From: Blastocatellia bacterium | GTDB lineage: Bacteria > Acidobacteriota > Blastocatellia > HR10 > J050 | Assembly (NCBI GenBank): GCA_026985075.1 | Contig: JALSQX010000020.1 | Location: 94,966 to 158,965, forward strand | DNA: 64,000 nucleotides | Direction of reading: 5' to 3' | In this document: in pieces, positions 27,193-36,015 of the stretch | Numbering within the stretch: the stretch's first letter is position 1 | Layout of the letters: each line of letters opens with the position of its first letter | Program-made: the position numbers and the translations under genes | The notes under the pieces: generated by a model | Told to the model about the DNA's origin: nothing | The model's database searches: none | Seen by the model: the letters and a program-made list of their open reading frames with translations, nothing else

Positions 27193-28623
27193 TCAAACCG
27201 AATCGGCGCGCTCGTCGGCAATGATGAGTCGCCCGATGAGGAAGATGACCAGCGGCAGGAAGTGAAAGAGGAGCCGGGCCAGCGTGCCACTCTCCACAAA
27301 CGCGCGCTCCCAGCGGGCGACGGGAGCGAAAGCAATGACGATGAGATCCAGGAGCACTCCACCGAGAACGAGAACATAAAAAAACCAGAGCGGCGATGAG
27401 AGAATCTGACGCCGTCGAAGCCAGGAGAGGATTGCCCATATGACCCAGACGAATCCCCAGGCCGTGAACCGCCCCGCCTCCCGCAAAAATGCCAGAGCGA
27501 CTCCCGGCAGGTTATGTACCGTTCGCATCACCTCGGCGGCACTCCAGTGAAATCGAGCCATGGCCGGTTCCGGAGGTAATGTTTGCCGGAAGACGAGCCA
27601 TGGGCCCAGCATGACCACCCAGATGCCCGCGAAGATGAACAGCGAGAGCCACGCCCGCCGCTGACCCTGGCGGAGGAGGAAAACGATGAGGGCTCCGGCC
27701 AAGAGAGCACTCATCGCCAACCCCTCGTTCTTGGTGAATCCGGCCGCCGCCCCGAACAAAGCGGCAGCGACTAACCACGCCAGGCGAGGCCGCAGGAGCC
27801 AACGATACGCAGAGACGGCGCTGAGGAAGAAGAAACAAGCAAGTGGCACGTCGGCCAGGCCTCCCAGCAGAGCGCTCTTTTTCCCACCGACCAGGAGAAT
27901 GCGCAGAACTGTCTGATAGGAGAGGAAAGGAACGGTGACGATCAGGGCGCTGCAGAACAGCGCGTGTTTCCGCGAGGCTCCGGGACGACAGGCCGCGTAC
28001 AGAGAACTCACCAGGAGGACGACAAAGAGGACGTTCACGAATTTGAGCCGCGACTCATCCCAGGTTCCCATGATGGTGGCCGCCAAACACTCGAGCAACG
28101 GGAGGCCCAAGGGATACTGAGGGCGCGGCCGAACGCGGGTGAGCATTCCCTCATGATCGAGAAAGCTGGATGAATAGATCGTCTGCTCGTGATAGAGGAC
28201 ATGAGCCTTCCATCCCCAGGTGACCACGGCGTCCCACACATCGAATGGTTTGGAGAGAGCAAAGAGGGTGACGAAGGCCAGCGCCACGACCATCAACGTG
28301 ATGAGGACTTTCTCCCCCGGCGAGAGCGCAGGACGGACAGCTTCACTCATCCATCCGGCTCGGCGAAGGCGACGCCCGACAAAGATCACCGAGATGAGCG
28401 CCCATGGACCGAACAGGAACCACAGATTCCTCGGACTCAACGGCACGCCGAGGTACGCCAGATCGAACATGACCAGGGGCGTGAGCCCTAATCCCAAGCC
28501 CAGCGCCAGCACCATTTCGTCCATCGGCGAAAGCCGATGTCGCCGGAACAGCGCCCGTTCGACGAGGTAACCGATGAGCACAATAAGGCCGGCGAACGCG
28601 ACGAGTTGACCCACCGTGTTCAC
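27193..28623 (-). CDS. Multi-pass membrane protein, GT-C/GT39-like glycosyltransferase
   Basis: The approximately 476-residue protein has about 10-12 hydrophobic helices. A periplasmic first loop contains FDVWDAVVTWGWKAHVLYHE, with an acidic D-x-W-D pattern like the catalytic loop of GT-C sugar transferases. A charged segment, RPRPQYPLGLPLLECLA, resembles dolichyl/undecaprenyl-phosphate-dependent mannosyltransferases. The chosen GTG start (28623) follows GAGGTG six bases upstream; a TTG at 28674 extends the N-terminus by 17 residues. It is read convergently with copy C and downstream of the LVIVD-repeat gene. Function beyond membrane sugar transfer is not predictable. Confidence 0.72.
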   Translation of the reverse strand: MNTVGQLVAFAGLIVLIGYLVERALFRRHRLSPMDEMVLALGLGLGLTPLVMFDLAYLGVPLSPRNLWFLFGPWALISVIFVGRRLRRAGWMSEAVRPALSPGEKVLITLMVVALAFVTLFALSKPFDVWDAVVTWGWKAHVLYHEQTIYSSSFLDHEGMLTRVRPRPQYPLGLPLLECLAATIMGTWDESRLKFVNVLFVVLLVSSLYAACRPGASRKHALFCSALIVTVPFLSYQTVLRILLVGGKKSALLGGLADVPLACFFFLSAVSAYRWLLRPRLAWLVAAALFGAAAGFTKNEGLAMSALLAGALIVFLLRQGQRRAWLSLFIFAGIWVVMLGPWLVFRQTLPPEPAMARFHWSAAEVMRTVHNLPGVALAFLREAGRFTAWGFVWVIWAILSWLRRRQILSSPLWFFYVLVLGGVLLDLIVIAFAPVARWERAFVESGTLARLLFHFLPLVIFLIGRLIIADERADSV

Positions 28624-28737
28624 AATCAGCACCTCGGCTCCATCTGGCTGAGCGACGCGCCATTCCGCCTTCAACGGGAGCGGTCCTGGAAAGCCATCAC
28701 TCTCCCCTCGCCATTTTGAACGAGCGCGCGCCGCGAT

Positions 28738-30582
28738 TCAGCGTGTCGGTTGAGCGAGCCGAAGGATGAAGAGGCCACTGGAGCCCGCAGCCAGATAGAC
28801 GGTGCGGCCCGAAGCGGCCACATCCACCGGCGTCACCGGCGGCGTGGTGAGCGAGCCGACCTCAATGGGTTGAGCGGGATTACTCACATCGACAACGCGC
28901 AGACCGCGATTATCGGCGATCAAGGCCAGATCGCCCAGAAGCGTGATGGCTTGCGCCGGCGCGGGCGTGAGAAATTGCCCACGAGCGCGCGGCTGAGCGA
29001 GATCGCCGATGTCGACGATCCGCACACCATTGCGCCCATCGGCGATATAGACCAGATCTCCGGCCACGGCGACGCCTACGGCTTGCGTCGGTCGATCGAT
29101 TTCCAGCAATGGCCGGGGCGCGCTGGGATCGCTCACGTCGACGATCCAGAGCGAGAGCAGATCGACCAGATACGCCCGCGTGCCCTGAATGGCGACATCC
29201 TGCGCCGATCCCGGTGTACGAAAGATACCGACCTCGCGGGGCGCATCGGGATCGCTGACATCGAAAATGCGCAATCCCGCGCGATCGGCGGCGACGTAGG
29301 CGAAGGAGCCCGATATGGCGACCGCCCGCGCAAAAGTGGGCGTCGGCGCCGCACCACGGCGGCGAGGATGACGGGGATCGCTCAGGTCGATGATTTCCAG
29401 TCCGGAGACGCCGCCAGCAACGTAAGCCAGATCGCCGACGATGGTCGCGTCACACGCCCCTCCGAGCGAGGGGATGGTCGCCAGTTCCTGAGGCTGCTGC
29501 GGATCGCTGACATCGATGACCGTCACGCCATTGGTCAAATCAGTGACCACGGCGAGTCCTTCAGTCGAAGCCACACCAGAGGCCAGACCCGACGCCGGAA
29601 TGGCACCTCGTTCTCGAGGCTGACGCGGCACGCTCACATCGATGATGCGGGTGCCGGCACCGGCATTGGCGACATAGAGGCGCTCCTGGTCTAATGCCAC
29701 TCCCAGCGCGCTGTCCGACAGGGCGAGTTGCGCCTCTTCCTGCGGATTGCGGGGATCGCTGACGTCGATGACGAATACTCCGGCGAACTCATCGATGGCA
29801 AAAACCCGGTTTCCTCCGACCACGAGATCGCGCGGGCCCAGCGCATCGAGCGTGCCGAGCCACTGCGGTTGTGTGGGATCGCTGATATCGACGATATGCA
29901 ATCCGCCGAACTCATCGGCAATGTAGGCCAGATGGCCGACGGGCACGGCGCGCCACGCTTTGACGGCCACATCGATGGTGGCGATCTCAGAGAGGTGCGC
30001 TGGATCGCTGGCATCAACGATATGGACGCCGGTAAAACCGGCGGCTACAAAAGCGAGAGTATCGGCCACCGTCACTCCCAACACCGCATCGGACGTACGG
30101 AGCACTCCTAACGATCGGGGATTCTCTGAATCGCTGACATCCAGCGTCCTCAGACCGGTTCCTTCACCCAGGTAGACCACGTTTCCGGAAAAAGTCACCG
30201 CGTTCACCGGGGTGAGCGTGGGAAAGGACCCGCGTACGCGTGGGGTCAGCGGATCGCTCACATCGACGATGAACAGCCCCGCCTGACCGGCAGCCACATA
30301 AAGGAGCGTTCCCGAAAGGGCGAGATCGACGCTCGGTCCCGGTAGAGAGAGGCGCGAGAGCACAACCGGATGCGCCGGATCACTCACATCGGCGATGATG
30401 AGCCCTCCGCCAGTGGCCACGTAAACGCGATCACCCTGAACGGCCACATCCTGGGCCGGGCCCGAAAGCGCCCGAGCCAGGAGCTGCACATTTCCCGCCG
30501 GAGATTGCCCGGATATACTCCCAATGCTCGCGAGCACCAAACAGGCGGCGACGAGGCAAAATAGAATCTTCTTCCCCTTCAT
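28738..30582 (-). CDS. Secreted LVIVD-repeat beta-propeller protein
   Basis: The 614-residue protein has a cleavable-looking signal (ILFCLVAACLVLASIGSISG) followed by 13 tandem LVIVD repeats. Each carries a GLxIVDVSDPxxPxxxG-type core (for example IVDISDPTQPQWLG, VIDVSDPRNPQEEA and IFDVSDPDAPREVG) spaced about 42 residues apart. LVIVD repeats fold as beta-propeller blades and occur in bacterial surface proteins of poorly known role. Its strong GGGAGGGAGG ribosome-binding site sets the ATG at 30582. A promoter with TTGAAA and TAGAAT lies at 30635-30664. It precedes the GT-C-like membrane protein on the same strand with a gap of about 110 bases. No enzymatic motif is visible. Confidence 0.88.
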   Translation of the reverse strand: MKGKKILFCLVAACLVLASIGSISGQSPAGNVQLLARALSGPAQDVAVQGDRVYVATGGGLIIADVSDPAHPVVLSRLSLPGPSVDLALSGTLLYVAAGQAGLFIVDVSDPLTPRVRGSFPTLTPVNAVTFSGNVVYLGEGTGLRTLDVSDSENPRSLGVLRTSDAVLGVTVADTLAFVAAGFTGVHIVDASDPAHLSEIATIDVAVKAWRAVPVGHLAYIADEFGGLHIVDISDPTQPQWLGTLDALGPRDLVVGGNRVFAIDEFAGVFVIDVSDPRNPQEEAQLALSDSALGVALDQERLYVANAGAGTRIIDVSVPRQPRERGAIPASGLASGVASTEGLAVVTDLTNGVTVIDVSDPQQPQELATIPSLGGACDATIVGDLAYVAGGVSGLEIIDLSDPRHPRRRGAAPTPTFARAVAISGSFAYVAADRAGLRIFDVSDPDAPREVGIFRTPGSAQDVAIQGTRAYLVDLLSLWIVDVSDPSAPRPLLEIDRPTQAVGVAVAGDLVYIADGRNGVRIVDIGDLAQPRARGQFLTPAPAQAITLLGDLALIADNRGLRVVDVSNPAQPIEVGSLTTPPVTPVDVAASGRTVYLAAGSSGLFILRLAQPTR

Positions 30583-30634
30583 GAATCCTCCCTCCCCAAC
30601 AGTTTTCATCTCCCACCGTTTCCGGGCCAGGGGA

Positions 30635-30664
30635 ATTCTACCCGTTGGCGGTTGTATTTTTCAA
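30635..30664 (-). promoter_or_regulatory. Sigma70-type promoter of the LVIVD-repeat gene
   Basis: On the minus strand TTGAAA (30659-30664) and TAGAAT (30635-30640) are separated by 18 bases, about 50 bases before the ATG at 30582. Confidence 0.55.
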
Positions 30665-30758
30665 CACGTATGTGAAACGAGTCTTCGTTTCCGATCGGGA
30701 CGAAAAGCTTCTCCGACTCGTGCGCGCGAGGGGAAGAGATGCTCAGGCGGCGCTGCCC

Positions 30759-33035
30759 TCACTTCCGCAAAATGCGTTTCAATTGCCAATCGCCGGAATG
30801 AATGGGGACCATGGATTGGCGGTCGAACCATCGCCCGAATTTCGCTTTCAACTCCTGCGCCTTGGCCGGGCGAATTTCCACGAGGTTCCTTCGTTCTCCA
30901 GGGTCAGAGGCCAGATCATAGAGCTCGAAGGTATGACCGATGAGATCGTAAAGGAGCTTCCACCGGCCATCGATCATGGCCCAGGTATAAAAATGAGGCT
31001 CGGGGAGATTCCTCGGCGTCTCGCTGAAGATGAGGCGCCTCGGACGTGCAGCGAACAGATCAGCGCCCGCATAGGCGGCCGGCGGATCGATGCCCGCAAA
31101 TCGCAGGATCGTCGGCGCCAGATCGATGAGTCCCACCGGAGAGTCGAACCGGAGAGGTGGCCGGGCAGGATGACGAATGATGAGCGGGACGCGAATCTCC
31201 TCCTGGTAGGGTCGGGAGCTATGCTCCCGCAGGCCGTGCTCATAGAACGCCTCGCCATGATCGGAGGTGATGATGATCAACGTATGTGGCCAGAAGTCGG
31301 TGCCCTTCAGGTACCGGAAGAGTTCTCCCAGGGCGCGATCCGTGTAGGCGATTTCGCTGTCATAACGGTCCAGAGGGCGATCGCCAAAATCGTACGATGG
31401 GTGTCGCCGATAAGGATAATGCGGTTCCAGATAGTGCGCCCAGATGAAAAATGGCTCATCGGGGGGTACGGTCTCAAGATAAGCGATGAGGCGCTCGGTC
31501 AGAACCGCGGCCGACCATTGTCCGCGCTGGGCGGTGTGCGCTTGAAACTGAAACCCTTTCAACAGAATGGGCTTGTAGCGAGCCCACGTTGCGCCTCGGA
31601 GCCATCTGCTGATTCGCCTCGCGCTGAAGAAAGCGGTCGTATATCCATGCCCGGCGAGAATCTCCACGAAGCTCGGCCGCCGCTCATCGAAAATGGCTTC
31701 CCCATAGGCCGAGCGAAACATGGAGGCGAACGAGTGGCCCGTATTCGTTCCTTGACTGTAGGCGTGCAAAAACAACTGACCCTCTCGGGCGAAGGCATCA
31801 AGATGCGGACTGGTCGGTCGCCGGTAGCCATAGCAGCCGAGATGATCGGCCCGAAGAGCATCGATGGTGATGAGCAGGATATTCCCCGGCCGACCGAGCC
31901 CATCACCCGCTGGTCGATGCAGTGATGACATCGCGATCGGAGAATCGGGCGTCACGGCCGTCCAGTCGCCGCCGAGGCAGTTGTCGTCGATGCCATTATC
32001 GGGAATCTCGGGCGCCAGCGGATTGACGTCAGGATTTCCGTCATCACAATCGCCGCCTCCCAGAATCGACGCGAAACCATCGCCATCCAGATCGCCGAGC
32101 CATTGCGCCAAAGCGATTGTGCGGCGAGCGATGACGCTGCGGCTCCAGAACAGAGCCTTGATCGAGGGATGATCGTCAAAGACGAGAAAACAAGATACGG
32201 TCAGCCCGACGGCCAGACTCAATCCCACGGCCACCAGGCGGCGAGTCCGGGTTGAATGGGAGAGGTGCCATCCCGAACAGAAACACGCTCCTCCAGTCAC
32301 AGCCAGCCCCAGTTGAATGAAAAACAGCGGAAGATGAATCGAACGATCGTAAAGGCCAAAGTAGTATCGGGAATCCAGGGCGTAAACACTGCCCATGAGC
32401 CCCCATATCACCAGGGCCAAGAGAGAGTATTGCCTCGGGGATGGGCGAACGCGCCACACCGGAAAGCGCCGTCCCGCCCACCAGATTCCCAACCCGATCA
32501 CAAGAAGTGCGGCGGCGAGAATCACTGCCGGGTGCCCCTGCACCCAGCGAAACGCCGCTTGCGCCCAATCGACAGTCTCGGGCGGCGCCCATTGTCGCAT
32601 CCAGCGCCTGGCCGGCGCGGCCAGCCGACGCCCGATGGCCAGGAACGACGGTCGAAGAATGACGACGACGGCTGCCGTGATGCCCCCAAGAAGAAGGAGT
32701 CTCACCGTCCCGGTGAGGATGCGCTTCCCCGTTGACCATCGTCCCGAGTCCAGGAATCGGCGTTCCCACCGAACGAGATGCCCCATCGCCCCCACACCCA
32801 CTCCGATGAGAATGCCGACCAACGTGGTCGTGAGCCAGGTCGGCGTCAAGAAGAGCGCGAAGAGCAGCCGTTCCGTCATCCCGCTGAGAAAAGGGGCCAA
32901 GGCGAACCAGCGATCGATCACTTCCAGGCTGGTCAGCACCAGGCCGCCGCTCAACCCGATGAGCGCATATGAGCTCACTTTCGAGGGAATCCCCGAAAAG
33001 ACGATCTGGCGCGATGTGGTCGCAGAGGTCTTCAT
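30759..33035 (-). CDS. Membrane-anchored sulfatase-fold (AP-superfamily) protein with internal MopE-like motif
   Basis: The approximately 758-residue protein has an N-terminal membrane domain of about 7-8 helices (residues 1-310). A MopE-type metal-binding motif (DLDGDGFAS, GGGDCDDGNPDVNP, DNGIDDNC, near residues 314-355) comes next. The C-terminal sulfatase domain starts at ITIDALRADHLGCYGY (about residue 388), with ITSDHGEAFYEHG later. The sulfatase nucleophile motif C-x-P-x-R is absent; the matching place reads GTNTGHSFASMF, so a Thr may act as in phosphoglycerol or phosphoethanolamine transferases. The start at 33035 follows GAGGTGA and lies 2 bases after the stop of the next upstream gene, indicating one transcript. 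It may modify a surface glycan; the group transferred is unknown. Confidence 0.82.
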   Translation of the reverse strand: MKTSATTSRQIVFSGIPSKVSSYALIGLSGGLVLTSLEVIDRWFALAPFLSGMTERLLFALFLTPTWLTTTLVGILIGVGVGAMGHLVRWERRFLDSGRWSTGKRILTGTVRLLLLGGITAAVVVILRPSFLAIGRRLAAPARRWMRQWAPPETVDWAQAAFRWVQGHPAVILAAALLVIGLGIWWAGRRFPVWRVRPSPRQYSLLALVIWGLMGSVYALDSRYYFGLYDRSIHLPLFFIQLGLAVTGGACFCSGWHLSHSTRTRRLVAVGLSLAVGLTVSCFLVFDDHPSIKALFWSRSVIARRTIALAQWLGDLDGDGFASILGGGDCDDGNPDVNPLAPEIPDNGIDDNCLGGDWTAVTPDSPIAMSSLHRPAGDGLGRPGNILLITIDALRADHLGCYGYRRPTSPHLDAFAREGQLFLHAYSQGTNTGHSFASMFRSAYGEAIFDERRPSFVEILAGHGYTTAFFSARRISRWLRGATWARYKPILLKGFQFQAHTAQRGQWSAAVLTERLIAYLETVPPDEPFFIWAHYLEPHYPYRRHPSYDFGDRPLDRYDSEIAYTDRALGELFRYLKGTDFWPHTLIIITSDHGEAFYEHGLREHSSRPYQEEIRVPLIIRHPARPPLRFDSPVGLIDLAPTILRFAGIDPPAAYAGADLFAARPRRLIFSETPRNLPEPHFYTWAMIDGRWKLLYDLIGHTFELYDLASDPGERRNLVEIRPAKAQELKAKFGRWFDRQSMVPIHSGDWQLKRILRK

Positions 33036-33037
33036 AG

Positions 33038-34366
33038 TCACCTCGTCGTCGCCGACGGAACGCCGTTCCCCAACCAGCTCAAGCGTCGGGCCACGCTCTC
33101 GCTGGCCAGCACGATCACCAATGGCATGATGGGCACCAGATATCGAGCGAATGGAAAAATGAGAGCATGAACGGTGACGAAGCAAACAATGATGCTGATG
33201 AGAGGAAAGATCAGCGCCCATCTCTCATCCCCTCGTCTCCAGATCGCCCACACGGTGTGACCGGCGAGCAGGAGAAGAGCGAAATGAATGCCCGCCAGGA
33301 GGAGCATGACCGGTGGATGGCGCGTCAGAAACCACACCAGCACCAGGTTGCGCAGGAACCGCCATCCCGTCCCCCAGGGATCATGGGTCATTTTTTGGAC
33401 GACGGCGGCGACAACCAGTCGATTGGCCTCATACTCGCCCCTGGGCGACTCCGGGCGCGGAATCTTTTTGGCGATGAGAGCGCGCCGCTCATTGAACGCC
33501 TGGCGATGCAGTCGCGCCGGATCAGCTCCCCAGTGCCAATGCTGCGAGACGTAATAGCCGTGATAGAGTGGCGCTCCCAGCGTCGTCCCTCCGAGCAACA
33601 CTTGTCCGGTGAGCCGGTAATTCCGCATCACCCACGGCATCAGCATCAACCCCATTCCAACTGCCATCACACCAACCGCCCGCCATCGCATCTTCAGGGG
33701 AATGGACGCGGCGCGATTGAAAATGATCGCGGGGAATAAAAACAGCGGCATGACGAGCGTGACGCTGCGCGTCAAGGCGAGACCGCCCAGGAGGAAGCCG
33801 GCGACGGCCGCTCGGCCATATCCACCGTCACTCATCAGCGCGAGGACGACGTAGACGAGCGCGCAGAGCAGCATGGTGTACAGGCTCTCGGTATAGAACC
33901 GGGAGGAATAAACGATAGCGAGTGGGTAGAGCGCGAACAACAGGCCGGCAGTGAGCGCTGCCCGGCGATGGAAGAGTTTCCGGGCCATCACGCTGATGAG
34001 GACGGCCGTCACTCCGTCGATGATCGCTTGCAGGGCTTGCACGACGAGGAGGTCTGCGCCCAAGAACCGAAACACGCCGGCCAGGAAGAGGGGGTAGAGC
34101 GGCACGCGCTTCATGGTCGGGGGGCCGCCGGCAATGACGACATACCCGAACCCGTCGGCGAGATTCCGAGCGATGCGATCGTACCCATCATCGCTCAGCA
34201 ATCCCATCTGGGTGGCCACGTGCGGGAAGATGAGATAGTCAAAGAGGAAGCGAACGAAGACCGTGAACAGGAAGAGCGCCACCAATTGTCGCCGCCACGT
34301 CCACTGAAAGCGGAATCCTCGATCGGTGGGTCTCGAATCGGGGTTCGCCCCTCCGAGTGCATTCAT
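33038..34366 (-). CDS. ArnT/PMT-like GT39-family membrane glycosyltransferase
   Basis: The approximately 442-residue multi-pass protein begins MNALGGANPDSRPTDRG. The first periplasmic loop contains LLSDDGYDRIARNLADGFGY, an acidic motif in the position of the catalytic aspartates of GT-C enzymes such as ArnT. PPTMKRVPLYPLFLAGVFRFLG follows, which is typical of the PMT_2/DUF2029-like family. Such proteins transfer sugars from polyprenyl phosphate to periplasmic targets. The ATG at 34366 is only about 10 bases from a perfect TATAAT (-10), so it may be translated from a near-leaderless message. It is directly followed by the sulfatase-fold gene (2-base gap), suggesting a glycan glycosylation-plus-decoration pair. 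Confidence 0.82.
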   Translation of the reverse strand: MNALGGANPDSRPTDRGFRFQWTWRRQLVALFLFTVFVRFLFDYLIFPHVATQMGLLSDDGYDRIARNLADGFGYVVIAGGPPTMKRVPLYPLFLAGVFRFLGADLLVVQALQAIIDGVTAVLISVMARKLFHRRAALTAGLLFALYPLAIVYSSRFYTESLYTMLLCALVYVVLALMSDGGYGRAAVAGFLLGGLALTRSVTLVMPLFLFPAIIFNRAASIPLKMRWRAVGVMAVGMGLMLMPWVMRNYRLTGQVLLGGTTLGAPLYHGYYVSQHWHWGADPARLHRQAFNERRALIAKKIPRPESPRGEYEANRLVVAAVVQKMTHDPWGTGWRFLRNLVLVWFLTRHPPVMLLLAGIHFALLLLAGHTVWAIWRRGDERWALIFPLISIIVCFVTVHALIFPFARYLVPIMPLVIVLASESVARRLSWLGNGVPSATTR

Positions 34367-34375
34367 GGGATGGTT

Positions 34376-34403
34376 ATTATACTTTCGCGGCACTCGAAGG
34401 CAA
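34376..34403 (-). promoter_or_regulatory. Sigma70-type promoter with short leader, ArnT-like gene
   Basis: On the minus strand TTGCCT (34398-34403) and a perfect TATAAT (34376-34381) are separated by 16 bases. The predicted start is about 3-4 bases before the ATG at 34366, implying leaderless or near-leaderless translation. Confidence 0.5.
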
Positions 34404-34457
34404 GCCTCCGAGGATGGCCCCGCTCCTGGCTCAGAGGACGAAACGCGACCTCTCCCT

Positions 34458-34860
34458 GCGGACAAACTGTGGGGCTTCCCAGGGAGAAAAGGAATCCTTG
34501 GGACGAACTGTCAACCTGACTCCTCTCCGCAGACCGGCCCCGGAGCTTTCCAGAGATGTTGCGTCCTCTCCACGAGCTGACAACCTGACGCCTCCTCCGC
34601 GGACCAGCCGCGGGGCTTCCCCTGGGGGAGAAAAAGCCGCCGTGAACTCGCTGCTTCCGCGATCTCTCCCCACCGACCAGCGGCGGGGCTTCCCTTCAGG
34701 CCCCGGAGCTCGCCTCCGGGGTCACGTGACTTTGCCAGCTAGTCAACGCTGCACCACCCTACTGGCGAAGGCCCCGGAGCTCGCCTCCGGGGATCGTCAC
34801 GCTCCAACCTGATACACGCAACCTGACCCCTCCTCACTAACCAACGGCGGGACACCGAGA
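34458..34860. repeat. GC-rich degenerate repeat block
   Basis: This stretch of about 400 bases between genes contains several short repeats: GGGGCTTCCC three times (34471, 34612, 34685), CAACCTGAC three times (34512, 34581, 34819), and a 24-bp unit twice (34698-34721 and 34769-34792). Each copy of the unit folds into an 8-bp stem (CCCCGGAG/CTCCGGGG) with a 5-base loop; a partial third copy is at 34536. No gene is supported here. It looks like a cluster of decayed intergenic repeat elements. Confidence 0.65.
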
Positions 34861-34897
34861 CTCAATCCGTTTCACACGTTCAGTCAGGGCGATGCCG

Positions 34898-35884
34898 TCA
34901 TTTCTTGTGGCGCAATCGCTCGATCAACGCGCGGATTTTGGCCGCATTCTTCGCCCGAGGCACATCGTTCAGGTAAGCTTCCAACTCATCGGCGGCGCGA
35001 TGGTATTGTCCCCGATGGTCGTAAAGAGAGGCTAAATACAGATGCGCCACGGCCGCCCGCTGCGCGCCGCCCAACTGGTAGGCGCGCCGCAGATGGGCTT
35101 CAGCCTCATTCATTTTTCCCACCTGGAGTTCAGCAATGCCGAGATACAAATGCGCATTGACCGATTCCGGATCGAGTGACTTCCCCCGCTTCAATGCCTC
35201 GATGGCTTCGTCAAACTGCCCCAACTCGACGAGCGACATACCAAGGGTCACCTGCGAGAGGGTGGAACGAGGGTTGAGCTCACAGGCGCGGCGAAGAGGC
35301 GAAACCGCCCGATCAAAGGCTCCCATCTCGGCGTAGGTCACTCCCAATCGGAGGTGCGCCAGGAAATAATCGGGATACAGTTTGAGCGCGCGCTGCAAAT
35401 GGGCTATGCCTTTTTTTCGATCTCCTTTGTTGAGCGCCTTGATGGCGGCTCGATAAGCGCGTTCTGCCGCCCGAGGAACATTTTGATGGAAAACGGAGGG
35501 AGCACCTGGTGGAGGATGTGGAGACGCCGTACTCCTGACGCGAAGATAGAGGTTGAGTTGGCGAATGATAGCCGAATCCTCGCTGCCTAACAGTTCGACC
35601 TGCTCTGCCGCCCGCGCATACCGGTCAAAAGCGGGAACGATCACCCAGTAGACACCCGACTTCAGGCGACCAAAGATGTACCGTCCATCGTCGTCGGTGT
35701 ACGTCCGATCGACCTGCATCCCCATGCGATCTTCGAGGAGGACCAAAACCTGAGCTGCGGGCTTGTTCCCCGGCAGATACACGACGCCTTTGATCTCGTG
35801 GGGGCCGAGGCCTTGCGCGAGGGTGGGCAGATGGCCAAGCAGGCCTAAGAGGAGGAGATGGATCAAGCCAGTGCTCGCACTCAC
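34898..35884 (-). CDS. Exported TPR protein with N-terminal carboxypeptidase-regulatory-like domain
   Basis: The 328-residue protein starts at a GTG (35884) with GGGAGA about six bases upstream; the reading frame is open further up but that choice gives a clean signal peptide (STGLIHLLLLGLLGHLPTLAQ). Residues about 30-110 resemble the carboxypeptidase-regulatory or SpaA-like beta-sandwich (IKGVVYLPGNKPAAQVLVLL, DDDGRYIFGRLKSGVYWV). From about residue 140 on, at least five tetratricopeptide repeats follow (for example ALKLYPDYFLAHLRLGVTYAEMGAFDRAV and SVNAHLYLGIAELQVGKMNEAEAHLR), so it is a periplasmic scaffold. It follows the Oar-like receptor by about 130 bases on the same strand, with a hairpin between. 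A partnership with the receptor is plausible but not shown. Confidence 0.85.
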   Translation of the reverse strand: MSASTGLIHLLLLGLLGHLPTLAQGLGPHEIKGVVYLPGNKPAAQVLVLLEDRMGMQVDRTYTDDDGRYIFGRLKSGVYWVIVPAFDRYARAAEQVELLGSEDSAIIRQLNLYLRVRSTASPHPPPGAPSVFHQNVPRAAERAYRAAIKALNKGDRKKGIAHLQRALKLYPDYFLAHLRLGVTYAEMGAFDRAVSPLRRACELNPRSTLSQVTLGMSLVELGQFDEAIEALKRGKSLDPESVNAHLYLGIAELQVGKMNEAEAHLRRAYQLGGAQRAAVAHLYLASLYDHRGQYHRAADELEAYLNDVPRAKNAAKIRALIERLRHKK

Positions 35885-35980
35885 TTGGTTTCTCCCGTCC
35901 CGTGAAAGATGCTCTGAGGAGTGAACGATGAAAAATGGGGTGGGTCGATCCTGGAGAATCTTCCCACCCCTCAACTCGGG

Positions 35981-36002
35981 GAGAACCGGTCAACCGGTTC
36001 TC
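35981..36002 (-). terminator. Hairpin after the Oar-like receptor gene
   Basis: GAGAACCGGT and ACCGGTTCTC form a perfect 10-bp stem with a 2-base loop, 14 bases beyond the receptor stop (36016). There is no T-tract, so it is terminator-like but may act as an RNA stabiliser or partial terminator before the TPR gene. Confidence 0.45.
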
Positions 36003-36015
36003 GTCCGCGCGAGCG

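Noticed and set aside
34458..34860. CRISPR array
   Set aside because: Repeats are irregularly spaced, of mixed types, and not separated by constant-length unique spacers.
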